Origin: Cloeon dipterum | Lineage: Eukaryota > Arthropoda > Insecta > Ephemeroptera > Baetidae | DNA length: 64,000 bases | Direction: 5' to 3' | Assembly: GCF_949628265.1 (NCBI RefSeq) | Contig: NC_088787.1 | Coordinates: 2,284,501 to 2,348,500 of the forward strand | Part shown: in pieces, positions 26,105 through 38,337 of the stretch | Numbering within the stretch: the first letter of the stretch is position 1 | Layout: every line of letters starts with the position of its first letter | Notes under the pieces: model-generated | The model's database searches: none | Told to the model about the DNA's origin: nothing | The model's input: only the letters and a program-made list of their open reading frames with translations | Translations under genes and position numbers: made by a program

Positions 26105-26830
26105 CGGCAGGGAATTCTTGCTACTTTCTCCGATTTTCGTGTGTTCAATCATAATTGAGTTGGTTTAAATCGACTTTTAATTAATTTCTGCGTTTCTAAA
26201 TCGATAAATCAACTCTTCCTACCAATGTATAATCACAGAAACACATTTAAAATGGTTCAATTCCAAATGAAAACGCTCAAATCGGAGAAATCAGCAAGAA
26301 TTCTTTGCTGGAAGAATCCTCGACGCTGATTGGCTGACAACGCGCGTGTCAGATTCTCCCGCGCAATTCACTAGCTGTTGCTAGGCAACCGTGCGGGAGC
26401 TGCTAGCGCGATTTTATTGTCAGCCAATCAGAGACGAGGAATTTTCCAGCAGAGAATTCTTCCTGATTTCTCCAATTTTCGTGAATTCGTGGTTTAATTT
26501 TAAATGGAATTTTTATTGATTAACAAAGACCGATTCATTGCTTACCAAGTTCCAAAATTTCAAAATTCTCTTATAATGAAAACGAAATAAAAATGAAAGG
26601 CCGCCATAAATCAACAGCAAGTTGATGCCACGCCCCCTCTGTTGGTTTTTGCCAGTTTTCTGTGAAATTTCCAGCACTTGATCATGTTTTCTGACATGAT
26701 TTGGAATTCTCTCATCGATATTTATCTGACAGTGTGAATATCTTTTTTTGGGGAATTGCGCAAATTAAGTGAAAATCGCGATTGAAAATTCCGTTGAGAA
26801 TTCTCCGTTTAAAACAATGCTAAATATGAT
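26105..26830 (+). repeat. Left arm of a large inverted repeat
   Basis: Matches the reverse complement of 34255-35003 nearly end to end. Shared pieces include GAGTTGGTTTAAATCGACTT, CTGATTGGCTGACAA, TGTTGGTTTTTGCCAGTTTT and AGTGAAAATCGCGATTG. Inside the arm, 26285-26480 is itself palindromic (GCTGATTGGCTGACAA against TTGTCAGCCAATCAG), so the arms are probably two copies of one fold-back transposon. Confidence 0.8.
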
Positions 26831-27874
26831 GCCGATTTTCTCGAAAAGCATTTTACGGGGAAATTCTCTATATATAATTCCTCTTTAATTTTTTTACATT
26901 ACTGTGACGTCATATTTTAGAGGAAATAAATAAATCACGAAATTATTTATCCATTCTATTGTCATGGCAATTTTCCTTTGGGTTTTAAGCTTCTGAATCG
27001 TTCGTCCAAGAATGCCCTCGCTGCTTAAAGGAGGAAACGCGCAGCCTTGTGACAATGGGCTTGGAGAGGAAGACAAACACGGCGTGCGAAAACACATAAA
27101 CACTCAAGCTTAAGAGAGAAGAGAAGAGAGAGATGAGTCAATTTTGTGTCAAGTGCGAGTGTCACACATAAAGCATTCATTCGGTGCTGAGTCATCGTTC
27201 TGCTCAGCTTTTCCCGCCAAAAGCGCGCGGCCGCTGCGAGAGTGATTTACGGCCCGAAATTTATATTTTTATTTACTGCGTGGTGCTCTCGGCGGAGCAG
27301 CTCGTAAATCTTGAGCCCAAATTGATATTTATTATTGATCAGCCTGCACCGCACCCCGGCACACGCACACACACGCAGTCCATGTGATAAAAAGTAATAA
27401 TTTTTACGAGAGAAAGACGTGTATTTTTACAGCCGCTTTTTTCCTGTGTCGTAAAACACACTATTATGCGCGCGGCGGTGGTTGCAAGTGCGTGTGTGCT
27501 TTTCAAAAAGAGCCTTTAATTGATTTCCGACGCTCGTTAACGTGTGCCTATCGTCGCTCCAAATCGCTTTTACCTCCACGAGCACTTTTCCGTTTGACAA
27601 GGCTGGATCAAGAGTCATTTTTTAATAAATTCTGCCGTGTTTATTTTCCTGATTTTAAAAATAAAAAGACCAAAGCGATTTTTAAATTCATAAAACAACC
27701 TTTTTGCGTTTAAATTTGTCTCTAAATTCTTAAAAAACACCTCAGTGTAATTTTTCTTGCATGGAAATTCATTTAATTAAAATATCACGCATGGTTTTTT
27801 TATCATAAATAACGAAAAAAGGGCGTGTTTGGTGCCAAAATCAGCGGGATAATCGAAAAAAATATGCAGAGTTC

Positions 27875-28256
27875 GTAAAGTTCGTGTTTGACGAATTTTC
27901 TGAGCTCACCAATCGATTCCTGAAAGTCGAATTAGGTAAAGTGGATGTTTTTTCCGACCAAAAAGTGCAGCGCGACGTGCGAACTTTTTTCCCGCCAAAA
28001 CAATATCAATGCGAGGAGTGCGCATGCTTCAGAGCTTGTTTGAGCACTTGCGGAGAGACCGCCTGTATGAATGACTTGTTTGACAAATCCAGCCAGCTCT
28101 CACGCATGCGCAATTCTCGCATTAATATTGTTTTGGCGGGAAAAAAGTTCGCACGTTGCGATGCACTTTTTTAACGGAAAAAACATCCACATTACTTAAT
28201 TTGACCCTCAGGAATCGATTGGTCAGCTCAGAAAATTCGTCAAAGATGGTCTTAAG
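27875..28256. mobile_element. Palindromic MITE-like element, copy 1
   Basis: Long terminal inverted arms, with CTCACCAATCGATTCCTGA on the left and the reverse complement CAGGAATCGATTGGTCAG on the right, and inner TTCCCGCCAAAACAATAT facing ATATTGTTTTGGCGGGAA. Same family as 36123-36491 and 61750-62136. The ends are more decayed than in copy 3. Confidence 0.75.
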
Positions 28257-30079
28257 GACTTAAAATATTTTTGGTTTAAAAATCTCGTTTAAAAATTCCT
28301 GTGATGCATTTAAAATTATCTAAAAAAGCTTAAAAAACACTTTACCGACGATTTTTTTGCATGAAAATTCATTATATATAAATTTCAATGCTTGGCGTTT
28401 CCTCAAAATGGCACCAAATTCAGCGGGATATTCGAAAAACAATTGAAACATCGATTTATATTAGAAAATAACGGGGTTTGAAGCAAATAATCGATTTAAA
28501 AAATATATTTTCTATCAAAATAATTTTATTTTCACTCTTCGAAACTGCCATTAATATTTAAAAATAATTAAAAATCGTGTTTCAATTTTTCAATTCAATT
28601 TACGGACTTGATTGTGTGTACCTCCACAACTCTACCTGCCGTGTAATTTGCCTCTTTTTTGTTTAGCTTGTTTGTGCAGCGTGTTAGCACGTGATCTGAT
28701 TAACACCTTTTTACGAAATTGAAACCAAAACAATTAGTGGCGTGTTCAAAGCAGTGCTCTTTCAAACGAAATAAAAACAACCGCTCGAATAATTTCCCCA
28801 AGCAACTATAAAAACTAAAAACAAGCCACTTTAAAATTACTCCCTAGATTTATTATTATTTCAGGCTTTTAATTTTAAATTATTTTCCACAAAGAATTCC
28901 TTTAATTTTTTTCAATGACGTCAGAGCAGAATTACGGCAAGAAAAATATATATATCGTGTCTAATCAGCAGATAAGCGTTAGGAAACGAACCTTTGGCAG
29001 AATATATACGTTGTTTGCAGAGGTGATTGCTGTTCACCTGGGGCAGGTGCAATTTACTCGATCGCAATCTTCCAATCAGGCCCTTTTGTGTGGCTGCGCG
29101 GTCGTCGTCGTGGTCGTCGTCGATCTCGGCCTGCACACGTCTCGGGAATAACAAGCGCGAGAAGTCGAGTCGCTGGACAAATTGTGTCGGCTGGCTTATC
29201 AGCCCGACGCACTATTTACGAGCATTCGGATTAATCTATCGCTTGCTCGCTCGGCCTTTTTTCTCCGAGTCGAGAGTCGAGAGAGTGAGGAGAGGCTTGC
29301 GTCATCTGCCGAGCGAATCACTTCCTCTCGCCGCTCTGCACACACGTTCGCAGCAATTTTCAGCAGATGCACAGGCACATTCCACTCATCCGCGAGCCCC
29401 AAGGATGAAATTTTCTTATCAACCGACAGCACAAGGAGAGCACGACAGACCTATTTCCGTTTATTTACTTGTTCGCAGAAAAACGGAAAGGAGTCGCGGT
29501 TTGAACTACTTGTTTGTTTTTAAAAATAAAAAAATTAATTAGAAATGAGGTTGAAAATCAAATTAAAATCCGTTTAGATATTTCTTTGTTGTTATTTCTT
29601 TTCTAACAGCTGTTTAGCCCGGTAATTGGTGAATCGACCGTTAGATGACAAAAACAAAACACGCGGGAATGAAATTACTAGGTCAGCACGCCCCTTTTTC
29701 AACGCTTCTGATTGGCCGCTTTCTGACCGGCGGGAAAACCAACACAGAATGCAACACGGCCCCCAGTGGGAATTGCGACTGCGCAGAAGGTTTTGATTTG
29801 GGTCACGCATGCGCAATGATGCGGTCTGTCCTCTCAGTGAGATGAAGAAGTGATCTGATTATACTGCGCATGCTTAACATGCGCACAAGTTTACTGCGCA
29901 GCTTCAAAATGGGCGAATTTTTCAAACTGACTGATTTAACTAAAAATAAGTTATGTCTTCTGATTTGCCTCCATTATTTCGACGCCATAGTTAATTCTGA
30001 CCGGCGGGAATCAACACAGATCGCAATCAGGGCCCTGAAAAAACACACACACAAACACCATCATTTCTAATTTGCAAGG

Positions 30080-30495
30080 GAGGGAATAGAGTTGAAAATG
30101 CAAGGGGAGAAGAAACATCAGGGGAAACAGAAGGAAATAGGAGACGGTATATACGTACGTACGATAGAGGGGAAGTAGAATTAAAAGGTCTGAAAACTGG
30201 AGAGGGGAAGGTCCTCAGGATGGAGGGGAAAAAGTCGATAAATCATGTTAAAATTTAATGGAAGGGGGAAAGCCTATACCGAAAGCTTATTTAAAATCAA
30301 TAAAAATGGAAATCACACAAAGGGAGAGGGGAAGTTGAGCCGAAAACCTTAGGGAGGGGAAATGAAAAAGGTCGAAAACGTTACATTGCACGATTTTATT
30401 TTTGAAAACTAAAAAACTTCATGCAAATAAATAAAACAATTTTTTTATTATGCTCCCCGAGTTGACAAATTGAACCATCTGCAGGTTTAAAACAG
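30080..30495 (+). pseudogene. Displaced copy of the AIMP2-FARSA spacer with a FARSA 3' remnant
   Basis: Resembles 16560-16995. After the GGGGAA-rich part it continues through TTTTATTTTTGAAAACTAAA into GAGTTGACAAATTGAACCATCTGCAGGT (positions about 30458-30486), the decayed counterpart of the FARSA terminal exon at 16953-16990. The exon counterpart has a deletion and no open frame, so it is a gene fragment, not a gene. Confidence 0.7.
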
Positions 30496-31839
30496 TCCTT
30501 TATCTTGTTAATTTTTAAAATAACTCTTTTAATGTACATTTTCGTCTGCTGGAACTACCCTGACGCCAGGGATAGAATTGTAATCTGTGTTTTAATGTTT
30601 TATTCTGACCTCAGGGATGAATCCTGCCTCAAAATTATCCGATTTTTAATTTATCACAATTATCCAGATGCCATTTTTTCAATTTTTGGCCCTCCGTATC
30701 ACGAAAATCGTCGATTTCTCCATTCTAAAAATTTCTAGGCATCTGATTGGGTTAAAATGTTACCCTTATATGCCTAGAAAAAATTCAGAAATTATTTATT
30801 TTTCATAAATATTTAAAAAAAAACATCAATTTAGGAAAATTCAAAATAACAGCAAATTACCTAGGCATCTTTTAAGGCTAAATTAAAAGTTCTTTAGCTT
30901 CATCAGAGCTCGTAATATTTATTTTCCGGGAGAGCTACTTGGATTTTTCCCGCGATGACAAACGAAAATCAGAAAAATGAATGAAAAGCTTTAAAATAGT
31001 AGAAAAATAACACATGGTAGCTTTTCTAATTAAATCAATAGAGTTATTAAAATTAAGAGCAAAACTCTCCATAGAAATTGATGTAATAAAAGATAAAAGA
31101 AAAGGTCACAGGCACACACGCGCGCAGATTAAATTTGGCCGTGCTTTCGGTGTTTAAAATGCGGAGAGATTGGCAAAGAGCGATAAACGCGCGTCTGGCG
31201 GGCGATTAGCGCATTAAATTTGTTTCGCCGCAAAATATTTGCACAAAAGAGCAGCGATCCGCCGAGAGATAAGATTTGCGCGCGCGGCAAAGGTCATGCA
31301 GCGCGTGTGGCGATAAATTTAATGTGTGCGCCGAACAAAAAGCGGGGGGTGAGTGCAGTGCACCCCCATGCCGCGAGCGCAAACAACGCGCCCGGTCATC
31401 CCAGTGTAAATAACTTTCTTTGCGCGCCGAAAGCTCGGTACAAACAAAACCTGCTCGACGAGAAACACGCAAAACGACGAGAGAATTAAGCGATGCGGGC
31501 GCCGCCACCAAGACACACGCCAAAACCCACCCGCCTAGCTGGCTTTTCGTCATCCCCTGCGACGAACGACTTTAAAGGGGATGCTGCTTCCTTCACAAAT
31601 AAAAATTGCATCAAGCTGGAGGGAAGAAAAAAATTCAATTTCTCGGTTTAGGGAATTTTCGTATTTTTTATTTTGACATCAAAAATTAATAGAAAAAAAT
31701 GCTAAGAATGGAAAATAGGAATTTTTAAATTTATAAAGGCGTTTTATCCGGAAAAATTCCGGGTCATATGTTGCAAAATATTGAAATTTTGGCCGTAAAA
31801 AAATCAAAAAATGATCTGATTTGGAAAAAAATGAGATTT

Positions 31840-33075
31840 AATGTCACTTGTGGACGCCATTTTGAATATCCAACAGGTCGCGCGACCTGAGAAACGTTGG
31901 GAACACGCGCAAGAGTGAAAATGTGCTTGAAATTATAAGAAAATCATTCAAAACCAAACTCGGAATGGATCTCAGGTCGCGGGGTACCCTGAAAAAGGTC
32001 GTTTGAGTATATCAGGTCAAAGCCCTTTCTAAGACCTGTCCGATGAGGGGTCGTGGTTTAAAATCGCACGAGCGGCTGAATTTTAATAAAAATAAAACCA
32101 TTTTTTTACTTTTTCGCCAAATTGGATGAAAAAAATCGTAATAATTCTAAAAATGGTCTGATTTTGAAAAAAACAGATTTAATGTCACTTGTGGACGCCA
32201 TTTTGAATATCCAACAGGTCGCGCGACCTGAGAAACGTCGGGAACACGCGCAAGAGTGAAAATGTGCTCGAAATTACAGGAAAGTCATTAAAAACCTGGC
32301 TGGGAGCGGATCTCAGGTCGCGGGGTACCCTGAAAAAGGTCATTTGATTACCGCAGATCAAAGCCCTTTCTAAGACCTGTCCGATGAGGGGTCGTGGTTT
32401 AAAATCGCACGAGCGGCTGAATTTTAATAAAAATAAAACCATTTTTCGACTTTTTCGCCAAAACGGATGAAAAAAAATTGTAATAATTCTAAAAATGGTC
32501 TGATTTTGAAAAAATCAGATTTAATGTCACTTGTGGACGCCATTTTGAATATCCTACAGGTCGCGCGACCTGAGAAACGTCGGGAACACACGCAAGAGTG
32601 AAAATGTGCTCGAAATTACAGGAAAATCATTAAATACCGGGCTGGGAACGGATCTCAGGTCACGGGGTACCCTGAAAAAGGTCGTTTGAGTATATCAGGT
32701 CAAAGCCCCGTCCAAGACGCGTCCGATGAGGGGTCGTGGTTGATGATCGGACAAGCGGCCGAATTTTAATAAAAATAAAACCATTTTTTGACTTTTTCGC
32801 AAAATCAAATGAAAAAAAAACCGTAATAATTCTAAAAATGGTCTGATTTTGAAAAATTGAACACGGGCAGACGCGTCTTACCAAGGGGCATCGATTGGTA
32901 CTCAAATCGATGCCTTCCGGCCCATAGGGCCCCGCCTGGGCCCAAAAAACACAAATTAGCAAATGTCACAAATCGCGTTTTTGCGACTTTAAAAATTAAT
33001 AACTCGGCTCCTATGGGTCGTAGACTAAAAAATTAAAGTTTTTTAAACTCGCCATAAAATTTCACGTCGAATGAA
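31840..33075 (-). repeat. 341-bp tandem array related to the hobbit-intron repeat
   Basis: ATGTCACTTGTGGACGCCAT starts at 31841, 32182 and 32524, spacing 341-342 bp. Each unit contains ACAGGTCGCGCGACCTGAG, GGGGTACCCTGAAAAAGGTC and CCGATGAGGGGTCGTGG. The last unit runs into a terminal part (GGGGCATCGATTGGTAC, GGCCCATAGGGCCCC, TAATAACTCGGCTCCTATGG) that is the reverse complement of the start of the hobbit intron repeat at about 1150-1400. Confidence 0.85.
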
Positions 33076-34254
33076 ACCAAATGATGCCACCGCCCCAAAA
33101 ATCTGCGAAATTTAAAACTTTTTTTATTTATTTTTTAATTCACCTAGAGCTTGTATTTTGTTTCTGAATTCAAGACACGCCTCCCCTGAATGAATCTCGT
33201 CGATTTCTTGTGTTCTGGCTCCAAAATTCGCAAATAGAGTGATTTTTAAAACCTGCAGAAAGACATTTCTTTTACAAAAAAAAGAGTAAATTAGAAACTC
33301 TCGTGAATGGAGAGGATTGGACTGCAGAGCTGAATATATTACGGCCCAGCATCTGCGAGATAGCGAAGTGTGTGGTAGCCGGCCGGGTCGAGGGCGCGCT
33401 TTGATGTACGCGCGTCCCAAGTTGCCACCGCGCGCGAAACACTCTTTCCGCCTGCGCTGCTTCTTTTCAAAGGCGCCGTGTGTCCCACGTGCCTTCCATT
33501 CTCTTCCTGCGAGTCGAACACATACAAAAAAAAAAAACAGAAAACAGAAACCAGAGTCGAGTGCATTATCTGCCGCGAGGAGGAAATCTAGCCGCTATGC
33601 AGTTTTATTCTCGGCTTCGAGGCAAGAAAGGAGGAAGAAAGAAAGAAAGAGCCTTTCTTGTGGGAGAGTGGAGCGGTGCTGCATAAATATATTTCACGTA
33701 TCTCGTTCATCGCGTTGCTTGCGCTTGCCCCGCAGAAAAGAGCGCGAATTGATGCTCTCGGCAGCCCAAGGCCACCGCAACACACACGCGCCAGAAACAA
33801 TATCTATCTCGCTTGAATAGAGTTGAGATCTAGAAAAAAATGAGATTGAAAACTTTTCTTGTATGAAGAGCATGGATTTTAGATTGTTTTCGCCCTTGAA
33901 ATCGTTTGAAAACCTAAATTAACTGTTTTTTTCTAATTGGTATTTCTTTTTATGGAGTCTTAAATTATTTTAAATAATAAAATGAATGCCCGAATTTAGG
34001 TCTGAAAACCATCAATATTATTAAAAATAAAAAATAATGATTATTCTGAGATGATTCTCGAATAAATTGTCTTAATTTAGGGAATTCTGATTTATCCCAA
34101 AAAAAAATTGCCAGCCAGTTGAAATTTTCAGACGAATTTTGTGCAGACGAAAAATCAGCTTTCTGAATTTAGGCAATTTTTGACGCTATTAATATCAACT
34201 GGTAGATTATAATGAGGACAAAAGCAGACTCCACTCCTCATTTTGCCTCAAAAT

Positions 34255-35003
34255 TATCATTGTTTTAAATGGAGAATTCTCAAAGGAATTTTGCAATCGC
34301 GATTTTCACTGAATTTCCGCATTTTGCCCAAAGAAAGACACACTGTCAGATAGATCTCGACGAGAGCATTCCAAATCATGTCAAAAAACATGGTCAAGCG
34401 CTGGAAATTCCGCAGAAAACTGGCAAAAACCAACAGAGGGGGCGTGGCATCAACTTGCTGTTGATTTATGGCGGCCTTTCATTTTAATTTCGTTGTCATT
34501 ATAAGAGAATTTTGAAATTTTGGATTTTGGTAAGCAATGAATCGGTCTTTGTTAATCAATAAAAATTCCATTGAAATTTAAACCAAATTATTTGCGGTTG
34601 AAATCACGAAAATGAGAGACAGCAGCAAGAATTCTCTGCCAGAAAATTCCTCGTCGCTGATTGGCTGACAATAAAAACGCGCTAGCAGCTGCCGCACGGT
34701 TGCCTAGCAACGTAGCCAACAGCTATAGTGAATTGCGCGGGAGAATCTGACACGCGCGTTGTCAGCCAATCAGCGTCGAGAATTCTTCCAGCAAAGAATT
34801 CTTGCAGATTTCTCTGTTTCGAGTGTTCTCATTTGGAATTAAACCATTTTAAATGTGTTTCTGCGATTATACATTGATAGGGAGAGTTGATTTATCAATT
34901 TAGACACGCAGAAATTAATTAAAAGTCGATTTAAACCAACTCAATTACGATTGAAAACACGAAAATCGGAGAAAGCAGCAAAAATTCTCTGCCGAATTTG
35001 ACA
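34255..35003 (-). repeat. Right arm of the large inverted repeat
   Basis: Reverse-complement partner of 26105-26830. The internal palindrome lies at about 34640-34805. This arm is flanked on both sides by a direct repeat beginning GCCAGTTGAAATTTTCAGAC (about 34110 and 35070), which the left arm lacks. Confidence 0.8.
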
Positions 35004-36122
35004 ATTTTCGAATAAATTAAATTATTTTCGGTATTTTTATTTTTCCAACAAAAAATAAAGGTTCTCTAAGGGCCAGTTGAAATTTTCAGACGAATTTTGT
35101 GCGAAAATAGTAAATTTGAGAAATATTTTCTCAATAGGAAAAGAACTGGACATTTATAATCAGCAGCTTTCTGGATTTAGTCAGTTTTTGACGCTGCCAT
35201 CAACTGCTGAATTTTAATCAGGCCAAACACAAACCCCTTTCGAAAATTTGCAATTTTTGAATACATAAAAATTACTTTCAAGACTCAAAAGTACTATTTT
35301 TGTATCTTCTCTCTTTTCAATTTTAATAATTTTTCTCTCCCCGGAAGCAATTTGCCTTTACCCGAAGAAATTCGAAGAATTGGATTTTCGGGCAATTTGA
35401 TCAGCAGTAATGAATAAATTGGTTGCATACGCAGTGTTAATGTAACTTTTTAAATTAAGATAATTCACTTTCATTCCACTTTAAGGAGCGGAAAAGAGTC
35501 AATCGAGTGAAATGACGACAAGAGGTGAATTATCAAGCCGAGAGAAGCAGTTACGCAACACCTTTCGCGATTAATCAAGAAGTTGTGGCTTGCTTGAATG
35601 CGACAGCTAATTGAGTTGCTAAATTAATTAATTAATTGCGTGCCGCGAGTGTGGGCGACGCGCGGCACGTTGAGAGCAGGGCGGGGGAGGGGGTGGATTG
35701 CATACCTATGCTGATTCCGAGTGCGCGAGAGAGAGAGAGAGACCCAGAAGCAGATGAATGCGTGCTTTGTTTTCGCCTGCAACAATGGGCCCGGCTCGAA
35801 TATGAGAGTGCAACTCGCTCGCAGCGAACAATCTGCTCACCGCCACGACGACGACGACGAGACGTTCATTCTTCGCGCCAAGTGTGTCGTCGGCAAATTG
35901 TTTCCTCTCTCTTAAACCCACGCAATCACTGCATACGCCACGTGTCTCTTGTCTTCCAAGCTCGACTTAAATCTACACATTTTTTCCGGAATAAGAACGA
36001 AAAATTAAAATAGAACTAGGGATTTTTTATTTTGTAAACGAGAATAATTATTTCAGGCACAAAAGATGAATTAACGGACCGCGCATGCACGAATTGGGAA
36101 AATTCAACAGTTTAATGCTTCA

Positions 36123-36491
36123 AGACCGTCTTTGACGACGTTTCTGAGCACACCTATCGATTCCTGAGGGTCGAATTAGTTTAGATGGATCTTTTTCCCG
36201 ATAAAAAAGTCCAGCGCGACTTGCGAACTTTTTTTCCCGCCAAAACAATATGAAATGCGAGAAGTGCGCATGCGTCAGACCAGCCAAAGATGTCATTCGT
36301 ACAGGTGGTCTCTCTGCAAGTGCTCCAACCAGCTCTCACGCATGCGCACTTCTCGCATTTCATATTGTTTTGGCGGGAAAAAAGTTCGCAAGTCGCGCTG
36401 AACATTTTTGGTCGGAAAAAAGATCCACTGTGCCTAATTTGACCCTCAGGAATCGATTGATGTGATCAAGAAACTTCGTACAAAACGGTCT
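36123..36491. mobile_element. Palindromic MITE-like element, copy 2
   Basis: Ends AGACCGTCTTTGACG and CGGTCT. Inner arms AATGCGAGAAGTGCGCATGCG and its complement surround a ~60-bp core. The flank is TTCA on the left and TTAA on the right, one mismatch from a TTAA duplication. Just upstream of the first zinc-finger gene. Confidence 0.75.
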
Positions 36492-36709
36492 TTAAAACGA
36501 TTCTAGTTTGAAAATAAGTTTAACTTTCTATAAGAAGCTGTTGTAGAGGAAATTGTTAAGAAAAATTTCCCCAGCGCTCCATTCGAATTTCATGAATGTT
36601 AAAGATTTTATGGAAAAATATCCTGAATTCCTTTAAATAGAATTTTTCGAGTAGTTCAACGACCCTTCTTCTCTTCACAATTCATTGCTTTGAAGGTACT
36701 CGCTCGGAA

Positions 36710-38337
36710 ATGTCGTCAGCGAAGCCACTCTGCGTTTTGTGCGAGCGTCCGACGGCGGACGGCGCTGTCCAGGCTGTCCACGTGGACAAGGAGAAGCTGC
36801 AGACTTGGTTGCTGAACGTTTGCGGCTACGAATTTTCCGAGGAAATCCAGGATTCAGACCTGATTTGCTACTTTTGTATCTGGCACGCGGAGTGAGTCAA
36901 TATTAAATTGTCCTGTTTAATTTTCGTCACGATTTTTTATATATAGGTTCCTGGTCAAACACGGCTTGAATTTCGGGGCTGATTCTTGGTGGCCACAGGA
37001 TTCGGATTATTTGGATGACGCAACAAAAGAGTTGCGGAAAAGTTATTTTGGTAAACTAATTCTTTTAGGCTTCGTCGAAAAAAAATACTAAAATCACGTT
37101 TTATGCTTTTGTAGATGGAAAAATTGAGCAGTGCTGGGTTCAGTTGGAAAGTGTTGATGGTTCGGAGGAAGGAAATGAAACTGAACATAGATCCCAAACT
37201 GAGATGAAAGGAAGGAAATGTGTCTACTGTGAGAAATCATACAACCACTTGACAACCCACGTGAAGAATGCGCACAAAAATGCCATCAGGTGTGACAAAC
37301 GAAGTTGTGCCACCTACTTTCACACAATTGAGGAGAAAGAAGAGCACGTCAAGAATTTCCACGAAACGCCGAAAGAACGAAAAATTATTCAGTGCTGTTT
37401 TTGTGTACAGGAATTTCAGGCAAATTGTAGCTACCACCAGCATGTTCGAAATGTCCACACTGAATATCCGGTGAAATGTGCTTTCCGTGGTTGCATTAAT
37501 TATTTCAAAACTGAAGATGAAATGAATTCTCACTTTGACTCGGCTCACAAGGAGGAGGACGAAGCTAAATCCCAGGAATGCAAGCATTGCAAGTTCAGAG
37601 CAAAGAAAAAAAGGGATTTGGAAAGACACCTTGCTGCGAAGCATTTGCCGAAAACAATCAAGTGTGAAAAGTGCGATAAGTGGTTTTCAACGGCGAAACT
37701 GCTGAAGATTCATTACCGTCAAGATCATTCGTTTAAAATTTGCTCAATATGTGATGAAGAAGTTACATCACGCTTTTTTAGTGTCCACTTGAAAAAGCAG
37801 AAATGCCAACGCTGCAAGAACATTTTTGACTGCTCAGGTTTACATGTGACCCACTGGAAAACCTGCAAAGAAACTTTGCTCAAATGTGGGAAATGCCAAA
37901 AGACATTCATTAACAAGGCATCGTTAAATTACCACGAGAAGAGAAAACACGGGATCAATTCTTGGCGTGGTTTGCAGCACAAAAATCTTGGGTTCAAATG
38001 CCAACTGTGCAAGAGGTACTTTAAAAGAGCTAAATTCTTGAAATGTCACATGAAATACCAACACAACTCAGCTAATTTGAAGCAATGTGCGCACTGTCCC
38101 AAAATCTTCACACTACTCTCTAATTTGAAAAACCATTTGGCCATGAGACATAATTTGATCGCGAGTCAGTTCGAATGTGATGAATGCAAGAAGAGGTTTT
38201 TCCGGAAGTGTGACCTTCCGTTGCATATTCGACATTGCCACTTGGATCGCGCTCGCGGGAAATGCAAAATATGTGGCAAGGAAATGCTCATCAGCTCTAT
38301 TGGAAAACACCTATTTTATGTCCATGGCCAACTGTGA
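36710..38337 (+). CDS. ZAD-C2H2 zinc-finger protein, array gene A
   Basis: Exons 36710-36891, 36947-37050 and 37115-38337; 502 codons. Exons 1-2 encode a ZAD-like module: PLCVLCERP at the start, then ~45 residues, then LICYFCIWHAEFL, i.e. paired Cys-x2-Cys, with SWWP nearby. ZADs dimerise insect zinc-finger factors. A short acidic linker is followed by about 13 fingers in exon 3. Fingers 2 and 4 have Cys-x4-Cys knuckles (CDKRSC, CAFRGC); fingers around residues 305-350 end in His-Cys rather than His-His; the rest are ordinary C2H2 (for example CAHCPKIF...HLAMRH). Finger 1 is three residues shorter than in its paralogues. Probably a nuclear DNA-binding factor; the target is unknown. First of six co-directional copies. 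Confidence 0.88.

Larger units (their letters stand above)
25940..36709. other. ~10.8-kb gene-poor region
   Basis: No ORF here resembles a known protein or links to another by good splice sites. The region consists of AT-rich DNA, inverted repeat arms, MITE-like palindromes, a 341-bp tandem array, a displaced copy of the FARSA/AIMP2 spacer, and five GC-richer islands (about 27.2-27.6, 29.0-29.5, 31.1-31.55, 33.3-33.8 and 35.5-35.95 kb). Those may be regulatory or non-coding exons. Confidence 0.5.

Noticed and set aside
29027-29542. 171-codon open frame in the gene-free region
   Set aside because: Overlaps open frames in other phases, is Arg/Ser-rich, and has no homology or splice context; treated as a CpG-rich island.
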